Below, piece by piece: positions 43,616-55,244 of a stretch of DNA of 64,000 nt. Every line of letters begins with the position of its first letter. Within the stretch, counting starts at the first letter, position 1. Position numbers and translations under genes: made by a program. The stretch is taken from assembly GCA_951799405.1 (NCBI GenBank), contig OX637343.1, positions 10,828,524 through 10,892,523 on the forward strand, in the 5' to 3' direction. Under the pieces are notes generated by a model. It was not told where the DNA came from and ran no database searches. It saw nothing but the letters and a program-made list of their open reading frames with translations. The DNA comes from Agapetus fuscipes (Eukaryota; Arthropoda; Insecta; Trichoptera; Glossosomatidae).

Positions 43616-45008
43616 AAAAACAATAAATAACATTTTACTACATACTCGTATATAAAACAAAAACAAAAAAAAACTATTTAGTTCATACAATAAAAGTATC
43701 ATTTCTAGAATAGCTCTATTTATACAAAAAAAAAAAAAAACAATAAAATTTGGACTTTAACACATTGCAAAATAAATAAAAAAATACATTTACACATTTT
43801 TAGAAAGTAGCAGGTTCAAATTTCATTGTTTTATTTTTATGAATGAAAGCGAAAAAAATACTCATAAAAGGAATGTAACTTTTTAATCATAAAGATCAAA
43901 TTTCAATTCAAATAAACAAATGCATAATTACAGAGGATTAAAAAAAATAGTCGCTGGAATGTCATTAGGCACTGCTTGCATTCATAAAAATATGCATTTA
44001 AATTCCAATGCATATTCATTTATGTCGTGCTTAATTATTTCTTTTCATAAAAGCACTTCCAGGAATATAATACTGGTTTCATTAAAATGTGAAGAATAAT
44101 TTAAAATTTTATCTACATATAAAAAATAATGAGGTGCACACATTTGAATCAAATGGACATGGTTTTATTAACGTCACAAGTCCAGATTTCCATCAAAAAG
44201 ACAAACAAATATTATGTGATTGGTCACCGACGATCTAAGTTTGAATGCCGAAGTTTATTACAATTTTTAATTTTGTGTTGAGGTGAGTACATTCATGGAT
44301 ATGTTGGGACACGTATAAAATAAGTGTGCCATTTGCACACGCCGAATTTCATTGTGATCGATAATCTATAATTTAAGTTCCAAAGATAATATGTCTGAAT
44401 ACCAGAAAATCAGTTCTGCTTATCATCAAATAAAGAGTTAACTGGTACACAATCTTTGTCATGTTGTGAGAAAAAAATACACCTGCATACATAATCATAT
44501 GCAAGGGTGGATCTTGATAATAATTAGTACTTGTACCAACGACAATGGCTCAACAAAATTACCAAATCCTGGTTCAGAGATGCAGCATTTCAGGTTAAAA
44601 TAGCCAAGACTCATGTCCGCCAATTAAAAGTCCAGAAATGGTAGTAAAAGTATTGTTAATAATGTATGAGTATATGTTTGTGCATGTTTACTTATGATTT
44701 TGTATCTGTATTTTTACTTGTATATGTGTGTACAGACGCAATTTTTATGGTTGATCCTACTCGTGTTAACTCGAAGCGTCTGCCCGAGACCATTCTGGCA
44801 TAGTCTGGTACATCATACATGCTAGACTAGCCTTTAGTCATTTTCTAAATACGGATTGCTGTGATTTAGAGTAGTGAGTGCCCAGTTAGTACCACCAGTA
44901 AAAAAGATTTAAAGTGTGAACCTATAATGTAAGTAAATAAGTTCCAACAGTATAAATAATAATAAAAATATGAATAAATAAATAAATAATGCAAATATGT
45001 TGACTCAC
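43616..45008. other. AT-rich stretch, probable intron of the Ig-type gene
   Basis: It follows the donor of the exon at 45247-45009 in the reading direction. No next exon was recognised. An R270 scrap is at 44355-44395. Confidence 0.4.
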
Positions 45009-45247
45009 CATTCAATGCTACTGTATCCTTTAGCACAGCAATGGAGACTCTTCAGCTTTCCGACGACAGAATACTGTTTGGTGCTGACTTCCTTGGAGAA
45101 ATGCAGCAACGAGTTATTTGTCACAAATGTATTAGTCAAACAGTAATCGTTCATAGCGTTCGCATCGCCGATCACACAAAACACAAAAGCACAAAAGACA
45201 ATCGCATTCACCAAAGAATACGACAATCCAATTTCCCGCGCTGTCAT
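45009..45247 (-). CDS. Probable secreted/receptor Ig-type protein, signal-peptide exon (partial)
   Basis: The exon gives 79 codons and two bases, ending CCAKGYSSIE and half of a codon, at the donor TG|GTGAGT. The start at 45247 is chosen because MTAREIGLSYSLVNAIVFCA forms a standard signal peptide, with likely cleavage after GDANA. In-frame upstream Met codons at 45298 and 45394 exist. The carried-over TG would give Trp with G next, so C...W spacing is that of the B and C strands of an Ig domain. An Ig-superfamily product is an inference; the other exons are not in view. Confidence 0.5.
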
Positions 45248-45888
45248 TTTGACAGCTCGACACGATGCTTTCCCATTGGCTGGATTCACGTGTTCCATTT
45301 TAAAAGTTTTTTTTTTGTAGTATTTAGATACCGTCAAAATATTTGAATTTGGAACGAATAGAAAATAGAATGTTATGAATGCTTTTTTATGCAAAATAAA
45401 TTAAAATTAAATCCACTCAAACGTCTCAAGAATCGAATGATGTATACTTTCTACACACGTTTAAAATATGTTAATTTAATATCACTAAACGTCAAAATGT
45501 TTCAGAAAAAAATAGAGAATCAAATGTTATGATTGTTTTTTTTGGCGCACATTTTTACTCTAACATCCGTATAGGTCTGTAAATGTAGCTAGGTATATCA
45601 TTATATCAAATCGTACGGCAATTCGGAAAAACCCAGATTCTAATTATGTTCGAAGCGTTTTTTTTTTGTGGCACTCGGTTGGAAAAATACACGGATGCTA
45701 AGTTTTTTTTCACACAATGATGATTCAAGTTTTTTTTTGTTTTAATTTTAAGTGATTTAAATCATTAAATTAATTAGACTATTTTTTTGTATTGCAATCC
45801 GTTGTTTTACATTTCGACAAAATAGTATCTGAAACAAAAATAAAAACAAGTTGTAAATATATTATATCAATTGAAATATTATATAACG
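45248..45888. other. 5' flank of the Ig-type exon
   Basis: AT-rich with T runs; no core promoter was identified. Confidence 0.35.
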
Positions 45889-45958
45889 CAACTAAGCTAC
45901 ACATATAGTGTAACTTGTTGCCGCGTTATCCCCGAAGGGGTCGCATGTGACGAGTTGA
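45889..45958 (-). mobile_element. SINE B 3' tail fragment
   Basis: Minus-strand TCACATGCGACCCCTTCGG to ATGTGTAGCTTAGTTGCG. Confidence 0.7.
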
Positions 45959-46192
45959 ATGAATTGCGTAATTTAATATGCATTTAATTAATGAAAAAAT
46001 ACGATACTCAGATATTAATTCTAAGAACTGGCATGATTAAACATTGAAATTTCATGCAATAAGAAAAATAAAATGAACCAAATTAAGAATATTGATTATT
46101 TCGAGGATAATCACAAATCTGAAAATACAGTACATATAATAATATATTGTATTTTTGTCCATAGAACACTCGATGCTACAATGATACAACGA

Positions 46193-46311
46193 CGCGTAAG
46201 TTCGCGATTACACACGCTACATGCGTATACTAACCAAAATCAAACCAAAAGTTTCGTTTTGCAATTCTTACTTTGGCAGTAGCAAACGTGAAGATTTTTT
46301 TACAGTATGGG
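46193..46311 (-). repeat. R270 repeat, decayed
   Basis: GTAAGTTCGCGATTACACAC and CAAACGTGAAGA with TTTACAGTATGGG on the plus strand mark the family; the rest is worn. Confidence 0.55.
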
Positions 46312-47689
46312 TCCACAATATATCCACGAGAATATAAAACTTTTCAAAACCACAAATTAAAAAATAAGAAAGCAATACACTCCTACAATGGAGTATCAAT
46401 AAATAAAAATACCTCCATTTAAGAATAAAAATATTTTTTAATTAAAGAATATCAATCGAGAATACTTAAATAAAAAAAGTGAGAAAGTTAAACATTTTGA
46501 GAATAAATACAAAAATACACATATTGAGAATAAAAAGAAAATTAAGAAAAGTGTTCATTTTGAGGATAAATGAGATTTTGAGTAAAAATAAAACAAATGA
46601 GAAAAGTAAACCTTTTAAGAACAAATAATAATATGATAATAATAATGATAATTATGCTCTCACCTGCCAAACACGCGGTTACTCCAGTTTCGAAATGGAT
46701 GACATCATTGCTCAAAAAACATCACTCTTTATCTAAATATTTATTTCGAAACACTTCACTTAAAAAAATGCATATCATTTCCTATTACAATTATTACATT
46801 CCACTCTTTAATTACATTTTTTTTTTCAAAAAGTTTTCAAAACACTGCTTTTAAAAAAGTTAACATTTTGCAATATTTTACAGCGAAACAATACGTAAAG
46901 CTGCAATATTTCAAACAATGAACGGCACTTGATGATCGGGAGAAAACATGGCGTGGTCTTTTTATTAATAATTCTTGGAAACAGAACAAAAAGTTTTTTT
47001 TAATTATTAGTACACGCAAACATCGGTAAATATTGTGGTTTACCTGTACAAAAAAAATATATCGATAACCTCCCACATGAACGTTCAACTCGCAACTGAT
47101 TTTATTTTCAATTTTCACCTTTATTTTGTTCGGACGCGCTCGGTGGTTTCCGACAACGCTCGGGTGCTTACGGAAGTGTCCGATGTCGTAGCGAAGTCTT
47201 CCCGCTTAAATTTTTAATTTCAAAATAAAGTTAAGAGAATAAGTTTATAAATGCTTTATTAAAATAAAAACAAATTTACAAAATAGGATTTTATTACACG
47301 TATAATCTGTTCAACTTATATTAAATATTTCAGTATTATTATAAAAGATAAGAAATTAATAAATAAAAAATAAACTAAAACAAATGATCAAACTATTAAA
47401 TAATATTTTTGTTATATTTTCATTTTTATTTTTTTCGAAAATCTTATATTGACACTGGACTCGGAGCAATTTTTTTCAAATTAGATTTTTTCTCGACGAG
47501 CAAACATCATAGGTTTTTGTGACTAGGGTCCATAGTGATAAATAAAAACAATTAATTTTCCAAGCAACCCGGCACTGACGTTACTATGTGTTCGTTTATG
47601 TGTACTATGTGTTCGTCTAAAGAATTTGTGCCGAGTCTATTGAATCGTTGAAAACCAAAGGAGGTAATCTGGGATTTTTCTTTCTATGA
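46312..47689. other. AT-rich stretch with a CpG-richer patch
   Basis: At 46400-46620 variants of TTTTGAGAATAAA recur loosely. The patch 47130-47205 (CGGACGCGCTCGGTGG) is CpG-rich for this window. It could be a non-coding first exon of the minus-strand Ig-type gene, as AAAG|GTGAAA lies at its left edge. No coding segment was found. Confidence 0.35.
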
Positions 47690-47932
47690 TCTATAATCTA
47701 AGTTGCAGAAATATATTAATATTTAAGGCTCTCAAATGCATGCCCACAAACAAACATGTGTAGTTTGCGCTTACAAATGCTGAATGTGTACTTACAAATA
47801 AAATCCAAACCTCAAATGAACATAAGCCCTACAACTTTTGCCAACCTTCCCTGTCACAGAGGTGACATTAGCAAAGTGAACCATTTTTTACAGTATGGTT
47901 GGTCAGCCTCACACCAACCTATAAGTCAAGGA
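47690..47932 (-). repeat. R270 repeat, full-length
   Basis: Minus-strand TTCCTTGACTTATAGGTTGG to CTGCAACTTAGATTATAG. Confidence 0.85.
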
Positions 47933-47959
47933 ATCAGCATTTTCTGCAGGTATTTTTTT

Positions 47960-48168
47960 ACAACCACTTCAGTTGAAGTGGGGTCCGTTGAGGTAAGGCC
48001 TCCATTACATTATATTTTATGGGAAGCCCCCACTTCAACTGAAGGGGGTTGGTGTGAGGTCGGTCCCCTTACCTGTAAAAAAAATAGGTCCCGAATCGCC
48101 ACATGCGACCCCTTCGGAGATAACGCAGGCAAGAAGTTACACTATATGTGTAGCTTAGTTGCGTTTGC
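47960..48168 (+). mobile_element. Composite-type SINE B 3' part with inverted piece
   Basis: ACTTCAACTGAAGGGGGTTG to GTGTAGCTTAGTTGCG is the B part of the composite SINE (it has GCAGGCAAGAAG). A short reverse piece, CCACTTCAGTTGAAGTGG, precedes it, giving a small inverted repeat. Confidence 0.7.
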
Positions 48169-48170
48169 GA

Positions 48171-49044
48171 TACCCCCTTTGATTAAAAGCTTCTCATATT
48201 TAATTATTTTATGATTTCAATATAGGATCTTCCACTATTGAAAAAAATAAAACTTTGAATGAGCGTTCATAAGTTGTGTGCCCTTATAAAATGTTTATAC
48301 TGTAGTGTAATGTTAATACGACATGTAGGCTATATAAAATGAGGAAATACTCTTCAGGATAGCAACACAAAAGAAAATGAAGAGGATGAAAAAACAAATG
48401 TCAAAATCCTTTCTCATTTGTAAGCCACAAAAGGACAGTAGCTGGATGGCTGAGCTTCAACTTTTATAACAATGTAATATTTAAGTTTTAGAGTTTGTGT
48501 GTTGATATTGTAAAGATTCATTTTAAATAAATAATGTAAAAATAAAGCACAAAGTTTTACTCGACGAGTTGATTGACTATTTTATGTTTATTAACAATGA
48601 ATTCATCTACGGATTTGAGAAAGGCGTTCAAAAATCAATATATCTCTGCTACTACGTTGTGAATTCTGTGTTTATTGTACGGATAACAGCTCAAGAGCCC
48701 CCTGCATGCTTGCTTGTCCCATGTCAGCACATTTCTGAAGCGCCTCTTTCTTAGTGTAATGCAGAATAAGCCTTGGTGACCAGTGTTTGATACCTAAAAG
48801 AAAATACATTTTTTAATACACTTTTTTTTCTGGGGCAAACACAACACTCGTATGGGAATACGGTTCTTATCAACCAATTTCAAAAAACATGTTTGCATTT
48901 TCATAATTTCATTGCATAAAATACTAAATAATTACTTATGTATTCTGAATTTTTTTTGCCTCTAGCAAATACACAACCCTGGATAACAAAAGGGTAATTA
49001 TTTACTTGTACGACAGAAAGAAAAAAATGTAACTTACTTCTTTT
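48171..49044. other. Stretch downstream of the membrane-protein gene
   Basis: A worn SINE A body lies on the minus strand at 48680-48795 (CTCAAGAGCCCCCTGC, TTGGTGACCAG). A short plus-strand frame at 48359-48423 after TACTCTTCAG, followed by AATAAA at 48541, could be a small last exon but has no partner. After the stop at 49045 the gene strand shows GAA|GTAAGT, so a 3' UTR intron is possible. Confidence 0.35.
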
Positions 49045-50682
49045 TCAATCTGAAAACACATCATCCACGCTGGTTTCTTGGATTGGTTCATGACAGATGT
49101 GTGTCGCTTCATGGATAGATCCAGTCCTCCCCCCATCTTCTCCTTTGTGTCCACTAAGAGTCCTCGCCGGCTTCAACGGACTATCCGGTCCTCTGTACAA
49201 ATCACCGCCAAAATATTTACTGACAGACTCCCTCTTCAAATTCTGAAAATCCTTGACGGAACTTTGCTCTGAAAGTGTGCTATCTTGTTTGTTGAATTTT
49301 TTTTCATTGAAAAAGTGTGGATTCATCAAAGCGTCAGCTTCAGGGGAAGATTTCTTCACAGTTCTCAGAATCCGGACTGTAGTCACAATTTTTTCAGTTG
49401 GCTCTGTTACTTCCTTACTAACTCTTCCATGTTTCCTTTCTCCATCACTTTTGTTTCTCTTTTTAACATTTTCATCTCTCTTGATCCAAACAGCTTCATC
49501 TTGATTTCCTTTCATTGAGCTTATTGGTCCCATTGTGAAACGCTTCAAAGCATTTGCCTCGGCTTCGGTTTGCTTGCTAGGATCAACGTCAGAAGTCATC
49601 AAAATATAAGATGTAGGTCTCTTCTTTTCAAATTGGAAATGCGTGCTGTCTGAACTGTTCCCACTGTCGATTTTATTCGCTTCTTGTATCAAATCGTAGA
49701 AAAACAATTCCCTTGGACTTATAGGAGACTTGGGTAGCTTTCTATTCTGTTCTTCAATCTCTTCTGGAGTCATCGGTGTGTTGATTTGAACAATGTGATG
49801 ATAATCATTGAACTTTTGCTTAGACATGGGCTCCATACTGCTTACACTCCCAGTTTTCAAAGGTGTACCCACAGAAGTTCTAGTTTCTTCTATTTTGACT
49901 ATACTCGTTTCAGTTTTAGGTTTCAAAGCTATTTTCTCACCGAAGAATTCAACATTTGATTGCCGGTTTGCCAATTCTACATCTACAGGTTTCAAATTTG
50001 GTCGTTTGCTTTTAGTTCGAGGTACAACATCAGGTCTAGCTTTTTCTTCAAAATTTGTAGCGTCTTGTTTGTCTTTATAATTGTTACTTTTAGGTTCATT
50101 TATAGATAAAACAACAGCATCTGCAAAAGTTTTTATCCTTTTTTCATCTACATCCATTTCGTGCTTTTCAGTTTTGAAATTTGGTTGAGGTTTCTTCAAA
50201 ACGATATCATAACTTGGTCCTCGCATTGCCTTCTTCTTTTCACAACATTTATTAAAAGACTCCTTGCAATTTCCGCAACGATTACAACAAATAGGTTGAT
50301 TTTTTACAAATTCAACACACTTCTTCCCAACTGGATGGAAATTCTTACAATCCGCACACAAATATTCCTTTATATCACCATATTCAGGATTCATCAACAC
50401 GTGATCATATTTCTTTGTATTTTTCACATCCAAGCATCTCCAGATTGCAGTCAATGCAATCATCAAAATGATGAAAATGATGATAAACATTGTGATCAAA
50501 AGGGAAGTCCATTTGTGAGAGTAAGGCAAGGAATGAGCAAATGTGAACCAAACGATCGGGCACAGCAGAAACCAATACAGGATGAACCAAAGCGTGGCAA
50601 TCAATGGGAAATTGATCCACCTGAACGGGTGAGACCTCAAAACATGCGGGGTATACTCCTTTTTATCCATTTTTGACTCCAT
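49045..50682 (-). CDS. Two-helix membrane protein with cysteine cluster, function unknown
   Basis: An uninterrupted 545-codon gene with one exon in view. The N-terminus MESKMDKKEY is followed by two hydrophobic helices, about residues 24-48 and 60-81. A cysteine cluster follows at C109, C112, C122, C132, C133, C136, C139, C146 and C147, which could bind metal. Residues 150-545 are charged and low in structure, with many Ser, Lys and Glu, and segments such as PKSPISPRELFFYDLI and GGDLYRGPDSPLKP that look phosphorylatable. A hairpin in the membrane with a cytosolic tail is the simplest topology. I do not recognise the family. The start at 50682 is the first Met; M5 is an alternative. Confidence 0.85.
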   Translation of the reverse strand: MESKMDKKEYTPHVLRSHPFRWINFPLIATLWFILYWFLLCPIVWFTFAHSLPYSHKWTSLLITMFIIIFIILMIALTAIWRCLDVKNTKKYDHVLMNPEYGDIKEYLCADCKNFHPVGKKCVEFVKNQPICCNRCGNCKESFNKCCEKKKAMRGPSYDIVLKKPQPNFKTEKHEMDVDEKRIKTFADAVVLSINEPKSNNYKDKQDATNFEEKARPDVVPRTKSKRPNLKPVDVELANRQSNVEFFGEKIALKPKTETSIVKIEETRTSVGTPLKTGSVSSMEPMSKQKFNDYHHIVQINTPMTPEEIEEQNRKLPKSPISPRELFFYDLIQEANKIDSGNSSDSTHFQFEKKRPTSYILMTSDVDPSKQTEAEANALKRFTMGPISSMKGNQDEAVWIKRDENVKKRNKSDGERKHGRVSKEVTEPTEKIVTTVRILRTVKKSSPEADALMNPHFFNEKKFNKQDSTLSEQSSVKDFQNLKRESVSKYFGGDLYRGPDSPLKPARTLSGHKGEDGGRTGSIHEATHICHEPIQETSVDDVFSD

Positions 50683-50856
50683 TTTAAATTTAGATTCAAT
50701 TTTACACCAATTTCAATGCACTAACTATATTTTTGACCTTTCCTTATCAAGGTTTGTTGTACAAATGTGTTTTTTTTTTGTTAATTCTGTTATCGTGTCC
50801 TATTTTTCACTTTATCAGGAATGTTTTATTAATATTTTTGACCACATTATCGTATG

Positions 50857-50915
50857 AAATGACCACATCCTGTGCAAGAAAGCGAAAAATTGATAAATAT
50901 ACATTGGAAGCAAGG
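50857..50915 (+). CDS. Possible first coding exon, divergent from the membrane-protein gene
   Basis: MTTSCARKRKIDKYTLEA is followed by the donor AG|GTAAAG. It starts 175 bp from the opposed gene start at 50682, as in a shared bidirectional promoter. The next strong acceptor is TTTCTCTTTCAG at 53313, after which the joined frame would stop within two codons. A small or non-coding transcript is therefore as likely as a protein gene. Confidence 0.25.
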
Positions 50916-50989
50916 TAAAGTGCAAATCAAATTGTTAATATAATATGACTGCTCTTAGTAAAGTGTTAACACTACAGCAAGTAATCAAA

Positions 50990-51128
50990 AGGTTGTGAGT
51001 TCCATTCCCGGCAAAACAAAACAAAAACCTTAAATTTTTTTAAATAAGATCTTTGCTGAATCAAAGAATTCATTTGCCTTAACCAAATGACCAATCCCTA
51101 AGGTTTGTCCAGCCTAACAGCAACAAGT
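50990..51128 (+). mobile_element. SINE A, worn
   Basis: GGTTGTGAGTTCCATTCCCG, TTTGCTGAATCAAAG and TTGTCCAGCCTAACAGCAAC keep the order of SINE A. Confidence 0.6.
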
Positions 51129-51449
51129 ATGTTTTTTTTAAGTGATCCAGTGCGGGAGGCTTCCCAATTCTTAAAAGGACTGGGGGCTTATGCCACCCTG
51201 GAAGGGTGTAGCAGAGGTGTTTCTTGAATTGTTTCTTTTGTTCTGGGGCGCATATATGTTGCAAAAATCAACAGTTGAAAAATGGTCCTCTTCTTTTCTG
51301 CTGGTCTTGTGGCGGGAACTGTGTGTTGGCAGTAGTGGATGATTCGGTGGCCGTGGCACAGAGGGTAGATATAATGCTTTCGCTGCAGATATAGATTAAC
51401 TTTTCGGCCGGCACGTTTTCCACGATAATGTTTTTAGTTATTCACTAAT

Positions 51450-51530
51450 GATACACTACACGTGTTTGTTTGTGGGCATACATCTGAGAGCTTTGAATGA
51501 ATATATCCTTGCAACTTAGATTATAGATAG
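51450..51530 (+). repeat. R270 repeat, 3' third
   Basis: ACACGTGTTTGTTTGTGGGC to TTGCAACTTAGATTATAGATAG. Confidence 0.7.
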
Positions 51531-53539
51531 ATGTCTGGAATGGATGACATCTGACAGTTGAATGTAAACAAAGATCTGTCAGAGTCTGTTTGAGACTATC
51601 ATGGATGACACTTATAGGGCATGTATAAAGCTCTTGAGGTGTTATTCATTGGTCTGTTCAGGAATAGCAATCCAGTTTCCGCAAGCTATTGTATAACTCT
51701 GACTCCTTGCTATGGGACACAATCCCTCTTGTGTATTCTATCACACAGACAAATTCCTCGTTTACCTCTCTTCACAAACACAGTTATCAGTTTAAAAAAC
51801 TAACCAGAAATAACTGGCCAGGGCCTGCTTTTGTCCTGCAGGCAAGAAATCTTCTTCGTATGTGGATGAACCAAGCCATAGGATGATCTATGGCACAGGA
51901 TCAGAAAATATGCTCAAACCCACCTTGAACCTGTCCTGTCTGTATGAGTCAGAAGGACCTACAGCACATGGATGCTCATATACAAAACTATATACTCGTA
52001 TTTTACAAGTTTCAAAAGACCCTTTCCGTGAAGTTACAAGCAATAGCATGACAAAACAAGAACCTCTAGGACAGAGGCATGCCCATGACTCTAAATGTAA
52101 GTGGTTCAATATTACTGAAGCTAATAGCATATCTCGGGTGGAACTCCTTTGCGATTGTTGCTTAATCTCAAGTAGTGTGAAGGAAGGTAATGGAAAACCA
52201 CCTGAGTAGGGGATTTAAAAAATCATTCCAAGAAACCCCTGCTGTTGCTGGTCCCAAGCCTAGATGAGAAAGGAGGAGGGTTTATGAATAAAACTAGCTC
52301 ATAATAGTCCATAAGTATATAAAAAGGCTCAAAGAACAGAAAAAAAGCCTCAGATTCCAAAACAAATCTAAGTGGCAATGAAGTAGTTATGATGATCGCC
52401 GATCCTCAACAAAAGTCATATAGAAGAAAGAAAAAAAAGAAGATCACTCAATGGGAGATGGACAAAGAGGGAAGATAAAAAGAAAACTCCTTTTTATAAT
52501 AATGTCCAATATATTTGTATTCAAGTACCTACATAATTTGGGTAAAATAAGCACAATTCTTATAATATCCCTTTGTCAGATAAACCAATTTGACAGTTTT
52601 AGTACAAATTTCTGGTGGAAGAAATAACAAATGGATGTCCATAAGAATTGCTCTCTGTTTGAATAAATCAAAGTGGATATCGAAGGCGAGCAATATCAGA
52701 TAACGTCCCACAATCATAGTTAGCCACACCAACACGACTTGCAGAGCCTGAGCAAAATGGGTAACAGCTGATCTTTGTTATTATAGGTACACAATATTGT
52801 TTGGCAGCCAATAAGCTTACACTTGTCGACAAAACTATCATATTTTAAAGACGGACAAACAGCAATCGACAATTGACGATCTTGTGTACACACCTTGTAT
52901 ATCCACCTTGGTATAAATACTAAAATATCAACATTTTTGTCTCTTGGTTATTCTAAATTAACAGGAACACATGAGGTAACTTATTAAGAACTGCAGAATG
53001 GAAACATATGTATTAAAATATGGAATTTTTTCACTCGCTCAAAGTTCATTTTCACTTTTTTGTTTTTTAACTTTGCTCTTACTAACTTGATCTTCCTGGA
53101 ATGCCATTCATTTCTTTTTTCATTTCTGCCGCTCATATTTTATGAATTCTATCATTTACAGTCCATGTATTAGTGTCAGTAGCAACATACAATTGTGTAC
53201 CACCATTTTCATATTGGAAGTACGGCCATTTGACATGACATTGTTCCAACTAAAAATTACAAAAAAATTATCTAGAAATTCAGATATAACAATTTTTTAT
53301 ATTTCTCTTTCAGGTATTAGAGCTTAAATATCCAATTCATCCTTGCTCCCCACACAACAAGGGTGTTTCCTGAGAAAGTTGATAACAATTTTAATGAAAC
53401 ATTAAGAATAAAGTAAGTTCTCCAGTGATGGTTTGTCTAATACCCAAATTTCTAAATTATTTTTGAGTTATAAACATTTTTACATATCTTTTTGAAACTT
53501 CATTTCTGTTGTATTTTCAGATTAAAATAAAGTTATATT
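51531..53539. other. Stretch with few recognised features
   Basis: GGTAATGGAAAACCACCTGA at 52187 is of a kind common in insect transposons. The segment 52800-52915 resembles 54815-54925 (GACGGACAAACAGCAATC / AACGGACAGACAGCAATC). Plus-strand acceptors TTTCTCTTTCAG (53302-53313) and TTGTATTTTCAG (53509-53520), each followed by AATAAA, suggest transcript 3' ends. No protein gene was identified. Confidence 0.35.
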
Positions 53540-53547
53540 ATCTAGAT
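53540..53547 (+). repeat. 8-bp target duplication of the SPIN-like MITE, left
   Basis: ATCTAGAT is repeated exactly at 53792-53799. Confidence 0.9.
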
Positions 53548-53791
53548 CAGCGTTTTTCAACCTGTGGGTCGCGACCCCCTGGGGGGTCGCGGAGCCTCTG
53601 TAGGGGGGTCACGAGAGGTCGAGAAAACTTAAGTTTTTTATACAACATAAAATTTGTAAGACTTAAATAAAAAGTCGATAAGAGTTAAAATTATTATATT
53701 AAATTAAATATATTAAAAAAAGGGCTGGGGGGTCGCGAAATATTTTTTGATACTAGGGGGGTCGTGTCATGAAAAAGGTTGAAAAACACTG
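53548..53791. mobile_element. SPIN-like hAT MITE
   Basis: The 244-bp element starts CAGCGTTTTTCAACCTGTGG and ends GGTTGAAAAACACTG, with an exact 8-bp target duplication. The start, and the following GTCGCGACCCCC, closely resemble SPIN-group hAT elements known for transfer between animal lineages. There is no coding capacity. Confidence 0.9.
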
Positions 53792-53799
53792 ATCTAGAT

Positions 53800-54714
53800 T
53801 ATCAGCAGTCACTTAGTGAAAGTTCATTTTAATCTATTAAAATAAAGTTTATCAATCAACTCTATGACAAAAGGACAATCAGCATTGTTATGAATAAATC
53901 AAGTTTTTTTATTAAAGTACATTTCACTTTTAAAAAATAACATAAGGTACCTCTAAACGGAAAACATCATTTTATTTCTTTTCAGTAATCACAGCATTTG
54001 ATAAAAAATATTATCATTTCTTTTTTTAATAAAGTCTTATCCGAATTTTTACATTATTCAAGAAATATTTATGTATTTAGCTGATTACATACAACTTTAT
54101 TTAACAAATACATTTTTACAATAGTTTATCAATGAGTGTCAGTTATTTCAACAATAGTTTTAATGAAAATTAGCCAAACAACAACAACAAAATACTTCCA
54201 TTTTTTCATGATTTTGAATAATAAAAGTAAGGTTTGTGTCTCAGCTATTACCAACAGATTATTTGATTCATTCATAGATGGTGCTTTTTAATTTTACATA
54301 AAAAGATAATGAAGCCGGGCTTTCATCAACCATGCATGAGAAGAGTTTTCCCTCCTCCCAAATGAGAAGGTTCATTTTTCTTACGGAGGCTCCGTAAACC
54401 CTGACAATTTGAAAACTCAGGCTTCTCCTTCAGAAAGTAGAGAGTTACGCACCTTAAAATTGTTATTTATGATCAGTTTAAGCTACTGTTGAAACAACCA
54501 GTTCGAAGTGTTACAAAATCAACACTTTAGTAAGTATCTATGCACTTATGTATTTCACGGTAAATGTTCCAAAATAGATGCACATTTAATTTTTTTTAAA
54601 CACAACCTTTTTTCTTATCAATTTGGCAATAGCCATATAAGTAGCTGCTCTAATTTTTTTAATAAAAAAATGAATTTCTACTTTTTCAAAAGTAGACAAT
54701 TTTTCTGGCAGGGG
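53800..54714. other. Spacer
   Basis: AATAAA at 53838 follows the SPIN-like element. CATAGATGGTGCTTTTTA at 54276 recurs at 57664 (inverse) and 61728. No gene was recognised. Confidence 0.35.
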
Positions 54715-54785
54715 GAAGCACCACATACCCCTTCGGGGATAACGTAGGCAAGCAGTTACATGCATGTGTAGCTCAGTTGGTTTTA
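54715..54785 (+). mobile_element. Composite-type SINE B tail
   Basis: CCCCTTCGGGGATAACGTAG, GGCAAGCAGTTAC and GTGTAGCTCAGTTGG. Confidence 0.65.
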
Positions 54786-55134
54786 TGGCGCGGACCAATA
54801 GGCGCTTGGCTTCTTTAGACAGCCTATAAGTTTGCACACTAGCGACAACACTACCTCCTTTTAAAAACGGACAGACAGCAATCAACTGAAACCGTCTAGT
54901 GCACATACCCTTTTTAATCCACATTGTTCCACGCTCTTGTTTGGGAATGGGACAAATTGTCTACAAGTGAAAAACAACTTTAAATTTGCTAAATACAACA
55001 CAATTATTGCATAACATGCCCAATGCCTTAAGTATACACTTACCATATGACTCAACATCCCTTGTCATAGAGTACTTGATACTGGAAAACGACTCGAAGG
55101 ATTTTTTAAATCAATTTTTGCATGGGAATCCGCA

Positions 55135-55240
55135 AAAAAAAATGCAGCTAGGCTACACAAATAGTGTAACTTTTTGCCTGCGTTATCCCTCAAGGGAACG
55201 CATGTGGCGATTTAGGACCTATCTATTTAACGGGTAAGGG
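55135..55240 (-). mobile_element. Composite-type SINE B tail
   Basis: Minus-strand AGGTCCTAAATCGCCACATG, GGCAAAAAGTTACAC and GTGTAGCCTAGCTGC. Confidence 0.7.
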
Positions 55241-55244
55241 TTAC

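Noticed and set aside
48680..48800. A minus-strand open segment reading IKHWSPRLILHYTKKEALQK after a TTTTAG acceptor
   Set aside because: It aligns over its length with the 3' body of SINE A (CTCAAGAGCCCCCTGC, TTGGTGACCAG), so the open frame is most simply explained by a worn SINE.
50161..50676. The 171-codon plus-strand frame opposite the membrane-protein gene
   Set aside because: It is the antisense shadow of the intact 545-codon minus-strand gene and lacks its own support.
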